A stretch of DNA of 64,000 bases from Aurantimonas coralicida (GTDB taxonomy: Bacteria; Pseudomonadota; Alphaproteobacteria; Rhizobiales; Rhizobiaceae). A program made the translations under genes and the position numbers. The stretch is taken from NCBI GenBank assembly GCA_011050685.1, contig DRFF01000189.1, positions 1 to 64,000 on the forward strand, written 5' to 3'. This document shows, piece by piece, positions 17,212 to 26,038 of this stretch. The notes under the pieces were generated by a model. The model did not search any database. It saw only the letters and a program-made list of their open reading frames with translations, and was not told the origin of the DNA. Numbering within the stretch: position 1 is the first letter of the stretch; the number at the start of each line of letters is the position of its first letter.

Positions 17212-18090
17212 CTACTCGAACCTGGCGATCCGCTCGCCGAACAGGCCGCGAGGCCTGACGAGCAGCACGAGCAGCATCAAAATGTACATCGAGGCTTCGG
17301 CAGCCGGCGGATAGAAATAGATGGTCAGCCCCCGGACCACTCCGACGAGGAGGGCGGCGACGATCACCCCCCAGAACGACCCCAGCCCGCCGATCACCAC
17401 GACCACGAAAGCGGGGATGAGAATCTCGGCTCCCATGGCCGGATGAATGCCGGTGATCGGGGCCATCATCGTTCCGGCCAGTCCGGCGAGGCCGAGGCCA
17501 AGGGCGGCGACGGCGGTCAGATACGGCTTCAGGGAAATGCCGAGCGCGCCGACCATGTCGGGCGCCTGGATGCCGGCCCGCACGATCCGGCCGAACGGCG
17601 TTCGCTGCAGGAGCAGCCAGAGGCCTGCTACGGCGGCGGTGGCGACGATCAGGATGGCGAAGCGATAGCGCGAATAGATGAAGTCGCCGATAAAGATCTG
17701 GCCGCTGAGAAACTGCGGGATCGAAAAGGGACGGGGGCTCGCGCCGAAGATCATGCGTAGTGACTGTTCGATGACCATGGCAAGCCCGAAGGTCAGAAGC
17801 AGGCTCAACGCCGGATCGGCCTTGTAGAAAGGCCGCAGGAACACCCGTTCGACCCCCACGCCGATAACGGCCACCAAGAGTGGCGCGGCCACGAAGGCGG
17901 AATAACCGAGTGTGTCGAACAGCAGGACGACCAGATAGGCGCCGATCGCGTAGAAACCGCCATGCGCCAGATTGACGATGCCGCCGAGCGAAAAGATCAG
18001 CGACAGGCCGAGTGCGATCAGCAAATAATTGACGCCGACGAAAAGGCCGTTGACGACCTGTTCGAGGACAAAGATGGCTTCCAGGGGCAA
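17212..18090 (-). CDS. Branched-chain-type ABC transporter permease LivH
   Basis: This 292-residue membrane protein has the LivH N-terminus (NGLFVGVNYLLIALGLSLIFSLGGIVNLAHGGFYAIGAYL) with the conserved N-L-A-H-G-x-F-Y motif. Further spans follow, ending in VVVIGGLGSFWGVIVAALLVGVV. It pairs with the LivM part of the fused protein encoded nine bases downstream. It follows the binding-protein gene after an 86-base gap that holds a stem-loop. Confidence 0.9.
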   Translation of the reverse strand: MPLEAIFVLEQVVNGLFVGVNYLLIALGLSLIFSLGGIVNLAHGGFYAIGAYLVVLLFDTLGYSAFVAAPLLVAVIGVGVERVFLRPFYKADPALSLLLTFGLAMVIEQSLRMIFGASPRPFSIPQFLSGQIFIGDFIYSRYRFAILIVATAAVAGLWLLLQRTPFGRIVRAGIQAPDMVGALGISLKPYLTAVAALGLGLAGLAGTMMAPITGIHPAMGAEILIPAFVVVVIGGLGSFWGVIVAALLVGVVRGLTIYFYPPAAEASMYILMLLVLLVRPRGLFGERIARFE

Positions 18091-18128
18091 GGTACGACCC
18101 TCAGCGATGATCGGAAGACTTCAAAACC

Positions 18129-18159
18129 CGTCGGCGCGACGAGCGGCGCCGCGCCGACG
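18129..18159 (-). promoter_or_regulatory. Intercistronic stem-loop after a binding-protein gene
   Basis: Ten-base arms CGTCGGCGCG (18129-18138) and CGCGCCGACG (18150-18159) are exact complements around an 11-base loop. It lies between the binding-protein stop and the LivH start and has no T-run. Its placement matches the hairpins at 2296-2319 and 55387-55409. Confidence 0.6.
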
Positions 18160-18176
18160 AACCCGATACGACGAAC

Positions 18177-19436
18177 CTATGCGGCGTCGAAGCTACAGGC
18201 GTTCTCGGCCTCGGTCGGCGCGATCGCCTCCAGATCCTCGCCTTCGCCCGGCACGGCCGCGCCGAGCAGCATCAGATCCCACTCGTCTTCCAGTTGATCG
18301 ATCGGCTTGGCCGTCATCGTGTACATTTCCTGGATGAGCTGGTGGTCACGCTTGCGGAAATATCCCTCGCGCGCCTTCAGGATGTCGAGTTTCGGCTCGC
18401 CCTCGAAATACTCCAGAACGGCGTCGGTCTCGGTCGATTTGGTTTCGGTCATCGCCTGCGCGACGAGCTTGGTGGCGAGATAATCGCCCCAGGCCTGGTT
18501 GTCTGGCGGTTTGCCCCACTTCGCGGTGAAGGCCTGGACGAACGCCTGCGCGCCCGTGTTTTCCAGCTTGTGATGCCAGACCACCGGCCATTCGCCACCG
18601 AAGTTGCCCTTGCCGGCGCCCCAGGCGACGGCGGTGTCGAAGCCGAAGCCGCCATAGGGAAAGTCGAGGCCGTACTCGGTATACTGCTTGACGAAATTGG
18701 TGATCTGGTTGCCGGCGAGGTTGGAGATGATGAGGTCGGGTTGCGCCTGCCGGATCTTCAGGATGTAGGCGCTGAAATCGGTGGCGTCGGTCGGAACCAG
18801 ATCCTCCCATGCGACCGTGCCGTTGTTGGCCTCGATGAAGTTCTTGCCGACGCGGGACAGATCCTGGCCGTAGGCGTAGTCGGCGGTGAGGAAGTAGATC
18901 TTCTTGCCGTCGATGAGGCCGTCGCGCAGGAAGGCGGAGCCGACCCCCTTCACATATTGCGAGTTCGACGCCTCGACGTGGAACATGTAGCGGCTGCAGT
19001 CGCTACCGCGCAGGGCATCGGAGTTGCAGCCGGTGTTGAAGAACAGCTTCTTGTTCCGTTCGACGACCTGCGCGATCGCCAGGCCGGACGCCGAGCTGAT
19101 TTCGCCGATGATGCAGGCGACGTTGTCGCGGGTGATATAGCGCTCGGCCTTGGTCGATGCCGTGGCCGGATTGACGCTGTCCTCCATCAGGAGCTCGATC
19201 TGGCGGCCGTCGATGCCGCCAGCGGCGTTGAGTTCCTCGACCGCCAGCTGGACGCCGAGTTGAGCGTATTCGCCGAGGGGGCCGAGAAAGCCGGTCAGCG
19301 GCGTCAGATGGCCGATCTTGACCACCTCGCTCTGTGCCCGGGCGATGAACGGCGTTCCGATGCCGGCGACGAGCGCCGCCGTGCCGATGCCCTTGATGAC
19401 CTGTCTGCGGTCAGGCCGGATATGCGAATTGGACAT
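18177..19436 (-). CDS. Branched-chain-type ABC transporter substrate-binding protein, Tat signal
   Basis: This 419-residue exported protein has the LivJ/AmiC-type fold. The mature start EVVKIGHLTPLTGFLGPLGEYAQLGVQLAVEELNAAGGI is typical of the family. The N-terminus carries a twin-arginine signal (DRRQVIKG, then a hydrophobic stretch and ARAQ), so it is probably exported folded. The ATG at 19436 has GGGAGGA just upstream; the frame extends further up with no family features and would run into the operator region. It is the first gene of the operon, divergent from the GntR regulator at 19622. Ligand unknown; the family also carries urea, amides, aromatic acids and others. Confidence 0.9.
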   Translation of the reverse strand: MSNSHIRPDRRQVIKGIGTAALVAGIGTPFIARAQSEVVKIGHLTPLTGFLGPLGEYAQLGVQLAVEELNAAGGIDGRQIELLMEDSVNPATASTKAERYITRDNVACIIGEISSASGLAIAQVVERNKKLFFNTGCNSDALRGSDCSRYMFHVEASNSQYVKGVGSAFLRDGLIDGKKIYFLTADYAYGQDLSRVGKNFIEANNGTVAWEDLVPTDATDFSAYILKIRQAQPDLIISNLAGNQITNFVKQYTEYGLDFPYGGFGFDTAVAWGAGKGNFGGEWPVVWHHKLENTGAQAFVQAFTAKWGKPPDNQAWGDYLATKLVAQAMTETKSTETDAVLEYFEGEPKLDILKAREGYFRKRDHQLIQEMYTMTAKPIDQLEDEWDLMLLGAAVPGEGEDLEAIAPTEAENACSFDAA

Positions 19437-19531
19437 TGTTGTTCCTCCCAATGGACCCGTCTGAAGGGCATTCCTCCGCCCATGATCCGCGGGGCCCGCG
19501 GCGACGGCCTCCTGCCCCTTCATATTCACAT

Positions 19532-19555
19532 TGTCATCTGTGATCACACATGACA
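19532..19555. promoter_or_regulatory. 24-bp near-perfect palindrome, probable GntR-family operator
   Basis: TGTCAT at 19532-19537 mirrors ATGACA at 19550-19555, and the centre TGTGATCACA is itself palindromic. Only one symmetric pair (19538/19549) breaks the dyad. It lies between the divergent binding-protein gene (start 19436) and the GntR gene (start 19622), well placed for control of both. The core also resembles a CRP-type centre, but the GntR gene next to it is the simpler explanation. Confidence 0.7.
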
Positions 19556-19621
19556 CATCTAAGAAAACGTGCTTTCGTGTCTGAGTCCAGCCATAAGGTC
19601 GGGATAAGAGGAATTTATTTC

Positions 19622-20335
19622 ATGAGCGTGGTCGAGGCGGGTATCGTCGGCAAGGTTTTGCGGGTGTCGCGGGTGACGCTCGGGGAGCACGTCTATCGGG
19701 ACCTGCGGGAGCTGATCCTGGCGGGGCAGGTGGCGCCCGGAGACAAGTTTACGCTGCGCGGTCTGGCCGAGGCTGTCGGCACCAGTGCGATGCCGGTGCG
19801 CGAGGCGGTCGGTCGGCTGTCGGCGGAGGGGGCGCTGGAAATCCTGCCGAACCGGGCGATTCGGGTGCCGATCATGACCCGCGAGCGGTTCGGCGAATTG
19901 ACGATCATCCGCATGGAAGTGGAAGGCCTTGCCGCTCAGTTCGCGGCGGAACGGGCCGACGCCGCGCAGATCGCCGCCGCTTGCGCCCATCACGAACGCT
20001 TCGCCGCCGAGAGCCGGCACCGCGACCCCGACGGGGCGATCGCACTGAAGGCCAACAAGGAACTGCATTTCGCCGTCTATGCGGCGGCGGGCATGCCGCA
20101 ATTGCAGCAGATCATCGACGGGTTGTGGCTCCAGGTCGGACCGGTCATCAACCTCGATCTGCGCGCCAGCGGACGCCGGCTGAAAGAGGTCGAGGCCCAC
20201 AAGCACCATGCCCGGCTCATCGCGGCGCTGAAGGCAAGGCAGGCCGATGAGGCTCGCGCCGCCGTGGCGGCGGATATCCGGGACGCGGCGGATTTCATCC
20301 TGGCGAACGGCAATCTGCCGTCCGCTTCAATCTGA
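19622..20335 (+). CDS. GntR-family transcriptional regulator with FCD ligand domain
   Basis: This 237-residue regulator has a winged helix-turn-helix at the N-terminus (LGEHVYRDLRELILAGQVAPGDKFTLRGLAEAVGTSAMPVREAVGRL) and a helical FCD domain after it. FCD-type members of the FadR subfamily sense organic acids or sugar acids. The ATG at 19622 has AAGAGGA about ten bases upstream; an ATG at 19550 sits inside the palindromic operator and is unlikely. It is divergent from the transporter operon and nine bases ahead of an SDR gene, which suggests local control of this catabolic island. Confidence 0.9.
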   Translation: MSVVEAGIVGKVLRVSRVTLGEHVYRDLRELILAGQVAPGDKFTLRGLAEAVGTSAMPVREAVGRLSAEGALEILPNRAIRVPIMTRERFGELTIIRMEVEGLAAQFAAERADAAQIAAACAHHERFAAESRHRDPDGAIALKANKELHFAVYAAAGMPQLQQIIDGLWLQVGPVINLDLRASGRRLKEVEAHKHHARLIAALKARQADEARAAVAADIRDAADFILANGNLPSASI

Positions 20336-20343
20336 GAACGAGA

Positions 20344-21120
20344 GTGACGATGGTATCGGACATAGCCGGTTTGCGGGTTTTGGTGACGGCGGGCGCGTCG
20401 GGCATCGGGCTGGAGATGGTGCGGGCCTTCCAGGCCGGCGGCGCGCGGGTGCATTACTGCGACATCAGCGACGGGGAGGGCGCCGGAGCCGACCTTGATG
20501 GCGTCACCGCCAGCCGGGCCGATGTCTCGGATCGTGGCGACGTCGCGCGGCTGTTCGCGGAGGTAGAGAAGACACTCGGCGGGCTCGACGTTCTGGTCAA
20601 CAATGCCGGCATCGCCGGGCCGACGGGGCGGGTCGAGGACATCGATCCCGCAGAATGGGACCAGACCCTCAACGTCAACATCACCGGCCAGTTCAACTGC
20701 ACTCGGCTGGCCGTGCCTCTACTCAAGCGGAGTTCGAACGCCAGTATCGTCAACCTGGCGTCGCTGGCGGGGCGGCTGGGGTTTTCCATGCGCACTCCCT
20801 ACGCCGCGTCGAAATGGGCCGTCGTCGGCTTCACCAAATCGCTGGCCATCGAACTTGGCGAGTTCGGCATTCGCGTCAACGCGATCCTGCCCGGTTCGGT
20901 CGATGGACCGCGAATCCATTCGGTGTTCGCCAACAAGGCGGCCGCGCTCGGCAAGAGTTACGAGGAGGTCGAGGCGGCGGCTCTTGCGGTGACGTCGCTC
21001 AGAAAGCTCATTCCGCCGCAGCACCTCGCGGCGATGGCGGTTTTCCTGGCATCTCCGCAAGGTTCGAGCATTTCCGGACAGGCCCTGAGCATCGACGGCG
21101 ATGCGCAAATGATGGTCTGA
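20344..21120 (+). CDS. Short-chain dehydrogenase/reductase (SDR)
   Basis: This 258-residue NAD(P)-dependent oxidoreductase of the classical SDR type has the cofactor glycine motif TAGASGIG, NNAG, the catalytic Ser in NLASLAG and the YAASK active-site Tyr-Lys. Its C-terminus (SGQALSIDGDAQMMV) is typical of the family. The start is either the GTG at 20344 or the ATG at 20350; the ribosome site is weak for both. Co-directional with the GntR gene, it probably oxidises a hydroxyl group of the compound imported by the adjacent transporter. Substrate unknown. Confidence 0.88.
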   Translation: MTMVSDIAGLRVLVTAGASGIGLEMVRAFQAGGARVHYCDISDGEGAGADLDGVTASRADVSDRGDVARLFAEVEKTLGGLDVLVNNAGIAGPTGRVEDIDPAEWDQTLNVNITGQFNCTRLAVPLLKRSSNASIVNLASLAGRLGFSMRTPYAASKWAVVGFTKSLAIELGEFGIRVNAILPGSVDGPRIHSVFANKAAALGKSYEEVEAAALAVTSLRKLIPPQHLAAMAVFLASPQGSSISGQALSIDGDAQMMV

Positions 21121-21273
21121 CGCCCGAGCTTCAGGCCAGACGTCGGCGGCGCCTGGTCTCGAACCGACCGCCCACGTCCTTCGTCCGCGCTTCCCGGAAA
21201 TCGCGGCCATTGGGATATCCCCGCAGACGATCGCTGTTATATGGGGCGGGTCGATGTCTGAGACGCGGGGAAA

Positions 21274-22401
21274 ATGACGGCTCTCCAGGAAACCAGCGGG
21301 ACTCTGGCCGCTTTCGATGCGGTCCATGATTGGCTGTTGCACGGGTTGGCGCCGGTGGCGCCGGTCGATCTGCGGCTTGACGCCGCGCTCGGCGCGATCG
21401 CCGCGGAGCCTGCACCGGCTGTGCACGCCTGTCCGTCGCGCGATGAAGCGGCGGTCGACGGCTGGGCATTGACGGCGCGGGATCTGATCGGCGCGTCGTC
21501 TTTCGCACCCGCCGTACCGGCGGTTCCTCCGGTCTGGGTCGAGGTCGGCGACATCCTCCCGGACGGATGCGACTGCGTTGTCGACGCGCAAGGTGTCGAG
21601 GCACAAGGACCGTTGGTCCAGGTCCTCACCGAGGCCATTCCGGGCCAAGGCGTGCGCCGCGCCGGCGAAGACATCGCGGTGGGGCAGTTGCCGGCGATCC
21701 CTGGCCGCAGGATTTCCGCCTTCGACATTCTCTGTGCTCGGCGGGGCGGTCTTGCGCACTTGCCCGTCCGCCGCCCGCGGCTTCGGCTGATCGATCTCGA
21801 CTCCGTAAATGCCGCGCGCCTCACCGCGGATTTCGCCGAGATGAGGGCTGGATCGGCGGGCGCCGATGTGGCGCGCGTTTCGTGCAAGCGCGACGTGGCC
21901 TCCATCGCGAACGGCATCCTGGAAGAAACCGCGGACCTGATCGTCCTCGTCGGGGGCACCGGCGCGGGCCGGAACGACCAAACGGCGGCCGCTATCGCAC
22001 AGGCGGGCGAACGCTTTGCCCACGGGATCGCGTTGCAACCCGGACGCACTGCCGCCTTCGGCAGGGTCGGGCATATTCCGGTGATCGCCTTGCCGGGGCA
22101 GCCGGATCAGGCGCTGGCGGTCTGGCTGGCCCTTGTCGAGCCGATCCTGCGGGCGTTGACTGGATCGGGACCGCGAGACCCGGTATCCATGCCGCTTGCG
22201 CGCAAGATATCGTCGGGAATCGGAGTGACGGAGATCGTTTTACTGAAGCAGACGGAACGCGCCTGGACGCCGCTTTCGGTCGGCGCCCTGCCGCCGGCAC
22301 AGCTTGTGTCGGCGGACGCATGGTGCCTGATTCCCGCGATGAGCGAAGGCCATGCCGCCGGTACGCCGGTTGCCGGATTTTCTCTCCACGAGGAGCCATG
22401 A
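21274..22401 (+). CDS. Divergent MoeA-like molybdopterin-binding protein
   Basis: This 375-residue protein has MoeA architecture but altered motifs. The substrate loop reads CPSRDEAAVDGWAL where MoeA has P-x-F-x-x-S-x-x-D-G-Y-A. TGAPMPxGAD is replaced by VGDILPDGCD, and GGVSxGxxD by GGTGAGRND. The C-terminal IALPGQPDQALAVW still matches MoeA's LPGNPVA loop. MoeA inserts molybdate or tungstate into adenylated molybdopterin; the changes suggest altered metal use or a structural role. Its stop overlaps the next start (ATGA), so it is translationally coupled to the MoeA-binding-protein fusion and may be its partner. Confidence 0.8.
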   Translation: MTALQETSGTLAAFDAVHDWLLHGLAPVAPVDLRLDAALGAIAAEPAPAVHACPSRDEAAVDGWALTARDLIGASSFAPAVPAVPPVWVEVGDILPDGCDCVVDAQGVEAQGPLVQVLTEAIPGQGVRRAGEDIAVGQLPAIPGRRISAFDILCARRGGLAHLPVRRPRLRLIDLDSVNAARLTADFAEMRAGSAGADVARVSCKRDVASIANGILEETADLIVLVGGTGAGRNDQTAAAIAQAGERFAHGIALQPGRTAAFGRVGHIPVIALPGQPDQALAVWLALVEPILRALTGSGPRDPVSMPLARKISSGIGVTEIVLLKQTERAWTPLSVGALPPAQLVSADAWCLIPAMSEGHAAGTPVAGFSLHEEP

Positions 22402-24368
22402 CGAAGAATTTCACAATCGCGTCGAACGCCCCGACCACCGCCCGCAGCGGGGGCGTGGAGCAGGAGCAGTTCCTTTCGATCCTGTCACGCGAAGAGGCGT
22501 TTCAACGATTCGAAGCGGCTGTATTCCCGCGCGCGTCGGCGAGCGAGCAATGCGCGCTCGAGGACGCGCTGGGCCGGGTGCTCGCGGCCGATATCGTCTC
22601 GCCCATCGACGTGCCGTCGTTCGATCGGTCCAATGTCGATGGGTTCGCGGTGCAGTCGGGTGATCTGGCGACCTCCAGCCAAGCCAATCCGGCGCGTCTG
22701 GCTCTCAATCCCGAGACGCTCGCTTGCGGCATTGCTCCGACATTGTCGGTGCCCAGCGGCACGGCCACGCCGATCTCGACGGGGGGGATGGTTCCGCGCG
22801 GGGCCGACGCGATCGTCATGGTCGAGCACACGCAGCCCCTTGAAGACGGCGCGGTCGAAGTCCGGCGCGCCGCCTCGGCCGGCCAGTTCATTTCCTATGC
22901 GGGCTCGGACATCGCGCGCGGCGAATTGCTGCTGCGTGCCGGGACCAGCATCGGCTCGCGCGAAATCGGCATGCTTGCCGCATGTGGAATTGCACGCCTC
23001 GACATGTTGCGGAAGGTCAAGGTGGCGGTCCTGTCGACCGGCGACGAACTCGTGCAGCCCGGACAGGCGCTCGGTCCGGCTTCGGTCTACGATACCAACG
23101 GCGCGATCGTCGCCGCGGCCATTTTCGAGAATGGCGGCGTGCCGGATTTCCTCGGCGCGTTTCCCGACGACGAGGACAAGCTGGAAGCCGCGATGCGCGC
23201 GGCGCTGGAAACCCACGACATGGTCATCCTGTCCGGCGGCACCTCGAAGGGCGCCGGCGACGTCAGCCATCGCATCGTCGATAGGCTGGGTGAGCCGGGG
23301 ATCGTCGCGCATGGCGTCGCGCTGAAGCCCGGAAAGCCGCTTTGTCTGGCGGTCTGCGACGAAAAACCGGTGGTGATCCTGCCGGGCTTCCCGACATCCG
23401 CGATGTTCACGTTTCACGACATGGTCGCGCCGATCCTGCGGCGCATGGCCGGCCTGCCGCCGCGTGCCGAGACGCGGGTATCAGCGCGCGTTCCCGTGCG
23501 GATCGCGTCCGAACTCGGACGTACCGAGTTCGCGATGGTGTCGTTGGTTCAGGGCGATGACGGGTTGATCGCCTATCCGACCGGCAAGGGGTCCGGCGCC
23601 ATCACGTCGTTTTCCCAGGCGGACGGGTTTCTGCGCATCGAAGCGCTCGCGGACCATCTGCCCGCGGGGACGCAAGCCGAGGTCACGCTGTTCACGCCGC
23701 ATGTGCGTATCCCCGATCTGGTCATCATCGGCAGCCACTGCACCGGCCTCGACCCGGTCCTGGCGCCGCTCTCCCGCGACGGGCTGACGGTCCGTTCCCT
23801 CGCGGTCGGCAGTCTGGGCGGCCTCGCGGCGGCCAAACGCGGCGAGTGCGACCTCGCGCCGATCCACCTCTACGATCCGCAAACCGACAGCTACAACACG
23901 CCGTTCCTGGTCGAAGGCCTGGAACTCGTTCCTGGCTGGCGGCGCATGCAGGGGATTGCGTTCCGCCTCGGCGACCCGCGTTTCGAGGGCGCTGGCGCAA
24001 ACGAGGCCGTCGCCAACGCACTCGCCGATCCGGAATGCCTGATGGTCAACCGCAATCAGGGCGCGGGTACGCGCATTCTGATCGACCGGCTGCTGGGTCA
24101 AAATCGTCCGGACGGCTACTGGAACCAGCCGCGCTCGCACAACGCGGTGGCGGCCGCGATCGCGCAAGAACGTGCCGACTGGGGCGTGACGATCGAGCCG
24201 GTGGCGCAAGCGGCGGGGCTCGGCTTCATCCCACTCACCGAGGAGTCTTATGATTTCGTGCTGGTTTCGGCGCGGAAAAAGCGGAGCGCGGTCCAAGCGT
24301 TCCTGTCGGCGCTCCACGCTCCGGAAGGCCGCGAGGCGTTGAGACAGGCGGGGTTCCGGCCCGCCTGA
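22398..24368 (+). CDS. MoeA fused to a C-terminal periplasmic-binding-protein-like domain
   Basis: This 656-residue cytoplasmic protein has MoeA in residues about 30-420: VPSFDRSNVDGFAVQSGD, STGGMVPRGADAIVMVEH, VLSTGDELVQPG, GGTSKGAGD and LPGFPTSAMFTFHD. A PBP-like domain (PF12727 type) fills about 430-656, with IIGSHCTGLDPVLAPL, NRNQGAGTRILIDRLL and AAAIAQERADWGVTIEPVA. Such fusions are often labelled MoeA/LysR-substrate-binding. The second domain could bind molybdate, tungstate or a cofactor intermediate and gate metal insertion, but that is not established. The start codon overlaps the preceding stop; the longer frame upstream is a shadow of the previous gene. Confidence 0.88.
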   Translation: MTKNFTIASNAPTTARSGGVEQEQFLSILSREEAFQRFEAAVFPRASASEQCALEDALGRVLAADIVSPIDVPSFDRSNVDGFAVQSGDLATSSQANPARLALNPETLACGIAPTLSVPSGTATPISTGGMVPRGADAIVMVEHTQPLEDGAVEVRRAASAGQFISYAGSDIARGELLLRAGTSIGSREIGMLAACGIARLDMLRKVKVAVLSTGDELVQPGQALGPASVYDTNGAIVAAAIFENGGVPDFLGAFPDDEDKLEAAMRAALETHDMVILSGGTSKGAGDVSHRIVDRLGEPGIVAHGVALKPGKPLCLAVCDEKPVVILPGFPTSAMFTFHDMVAPILRRMAGLPPRAETRVSARVPVRIASELGRTEFAMVSLVQGDDGLIAYPTGKGSGAITSFSQADGFLRIEALADHLPAGTQAEVTLFTPHVRIPDLVIIGSHCTGLDPVLAPLSRDGLTVRSLAVGSLGGLAAAKRGECDLAPIHLYDPQTDSYNTPFLVEGLELVPGWRRMQGIAFRLGDPRFEGAGANEAVANALADPECLMVNRNQGAGTRILIDRLLGQNRPDGYWNQPRSHNAVAAAIAQERADWGVTIEPVAQAAGLGFIPLTEESYDFVLVSARKKRSAVQAFLSALHAPEGREALRQAGFRPA

Positions 24369-24371
24369 TTG

Positions 24372-25001
24372 TCAATCGGCGAGACGGGTCGCCAGAGTCT
24401 CGGCTTCGCCAAGATCCTCGACCGTATTGGCGTTGAAGAAGGGATCGACCGGCTCGTTCGGCCAGGCGACCGTCGCCAGGCGATAGCGCGCCGTCCATCG
24501 GTCGATCTTGCGCATGTCCTCTCCGACAAGGGCGTCGCGCAATTCGTCGCGCAAGGCCACCTTCCAAAGGCCGATGACCGGATGCGACCAGCCGCCGGAT
24601 GCGGCGACCGCCAGATCGGCGTTCTCGGCTTCCCGTGCCTGCTCGAGACGAGCCACAAGATCGCGCGGCAGGAACGGACAATCGCCCGCCACGCTCACGA
24701 CCCATGTGGCGCCGGGCCGGTTCTCCGCGGTCCAGTCGAGCGCCGCCAGGATACCGGCGAGTGGTCCGGGGAAGTCGTCGAGCGTGTCGGCGACCACCGG
24801 CAGGCCGAAGGCCGCAAAGCGGGCCGGGTCGCCATTGGCGTTGAGGATCAGTTCGGCGCATTGCGGCGCGAGGCGATCGACGACATGCGACAGGATGGTG
24901 CGTCCGCCGATCGCCCGCATCGGCTTGTCGCCGCCGCCCATACGCCGCGCCAAACCGCCGGCGAGGATGACGCCGATCGGCAATGTCGCATCACTCGTCA
25001 T
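24372..25001 (-). CDS. mobA: Molybdenum cofactor guanylyltransferase MobA
   Basis: This 209-residue enzyme transfers GMP from GTP to Mo- or W-molybdopterin, making the bis-guanine dinucleotide cofactor used by DMSO-reductase-family enzymes such as the formate dehydrogenase here. It has the nucleotidyltransferase start [17 protein letters not shown] and the metal-site region [11 protein letters not shown]. It overlaps the end of fdhD by 11 bases and is convergent with the MoeA fusion, three bases apart. Length is normal. Confidence 0.93.
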   Translation of the reverse strand: MTSDATLPIGVILAGGLARRMGGGDKPMRAIGGRTILSHVVDRLAPQCAELILNANGDPARFAAFGLPVVADTLDDFPGPLAGILAALDWTAENRPGATWVVSVAGDCPFLPRDLVARLEQAREAENADLAVAASGGWSHPVIGLWKVALRDELRDALVGEDMRKIDRWTARYRLATVAWPNEPVDPFFNANTVEDLGEAETLATRLAD

Positions 25002-25884
25002 AGCCGGCGCCCTTTCGCTTGCTGCGCGAGGGTTCGTCCTCGACGGTCGCGATGTCCTGGTCGAAAATGATCCTATCCTGGCCCGACAGCGCCGCGAAAC
25101 GCTTGCCTCGCGCCCGACCGACCAGCGTCAGGCCGACCTGCCGCGCCAGCGCCACGCCCCAGGCCGTGAAGCCGGAGCGCGAAACCAGGATCGGGATGCC
25201 CATCCGCACGGTCTTGATTGTCATTTCCGAAGTGAGCCGGCCGGTGGTGTAGAGGATCTTGTCCGCCGCATCGATCTTGTGGCTGAACATCCAGCCGGCG
25301 ATCTTGTCGACCGCGTTGTGCCGCCCGACATCCTCCATGTAGCAGACCGGCTCGCCCTTCACGCAGAGGACGCAGCCGTGGATCGCCCCGGCCTCCAGAT
25401 ACAGCGAGGGGGTCGTGTTGATCGTTTTCGTCATCGCGTAGAGCCACGAGGTGCGCAGTTCCGCGATCGGTAGGGCGATGTCATCCAGCGCCTCCATCAG
25501 GTCGCCGAATGCGGTGCCCTGCGCGCATCCCGATGTCAGGGTCCGCTTTTTCAGCTTTTGCTCGTAATTGGTGCCGCGCTCGGTCCTGACGACCACCACC
25601 TCGAGATCCTCGTCATATTCGACGCTGGTGACCACATCGTCGGGCTTCAGCATGTTCTGGTTCAACAGATAGCCGAGCGCCAGATAATCCGGATAGTCGT
25701 TGATCGTCATCATCGTGACGATCTCCTGGGCGTTGAGATAGAGCGTCAGGGCGCGCTCGACGGGGACGCTGAGTTCCACCGGCGCGCCGGTCTGGTCGAT
25801 GCCCGTGACTTGCTCCGTCAGGCGCGGGTTGCCGGGGTCCGGCATGACGACGCCGACGGTCGCCCGGTTCTTCAGTTCTTGCAT
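24991..25884 (-). CDS. fdhD: Formate dehydrogenase accessory sulfurtransferase FdhD, variant Cys motif
   Basis: This 297-residue protein passes sulfur from a cysteine desulfurase to the Mo/W cofactor of formate dehydrogenase, making the essential metal sulfido ligand. The conserved [12 protein letters not shown] is at 183-194. In most FdhD the catalytic loop reads S-C-G-x-C-G; here it is SGCAQG, so Cys120 is kept but the second cysteine is Gly123. A separate Cys171-x-x-Cys174 pair lies just before the VGRHN motif. The ATG at 25884 was chosen because the family region starts soon after; the frame continues upstream without support. It is divergent from the canonical moeA at 26039 and co-transcribed with mobA. 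Confidence 0.92.
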   Translation of the reverse strand: MQELKNRATVGVVMPDPGNPRLTEQVTGIDQTGAPVELSVPVERALTLYLNAQEIVTMMTINDYPDYLALGYLLNQNMLKPDDVVTSVEYDEDLEVVVVRTERGTNYEQKLKKRTLTSGCAQGTAFGDLMEALDDIALPIAELRTSWLYAMTKTINTTPSLYLEAGAIHGCVLCVKGEPVCYMEDVGRHNAVDKIAGWMFSHKIDAADKILYTTGRLTSEMTIKTVRMGIPILVSRSGFTAWGVALARQVGLTLVGRARGKRFAALSGQDRIIFDQDIATVEDEPSRSKRKGAGYDE

Positions 25885-26038
25885 GGTGCTCCCATCGTGA
25901 TCCTGTCGCGTGTGCGGCGGCCAGGGCCGACGCAGAAGATTCCAGGACAAGGGTAGAGTGTCGCTCGCTTGTCATATAGTGCCCATCGCAGGACATCCGG
26001 TCATTTCCTGCGACCGGCGATGGATATGGGTTGCGACG

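Noticed and set aside
21567-22397. N-terminal extension of the MoeA fusion by about 277 residues
   Set aside because: It overlaps the upstream MoeA-like gene in another frame and is Arg/Pro-rich. The ATG at 22398 overlaps the preceding stop, as expected for coupled genes.
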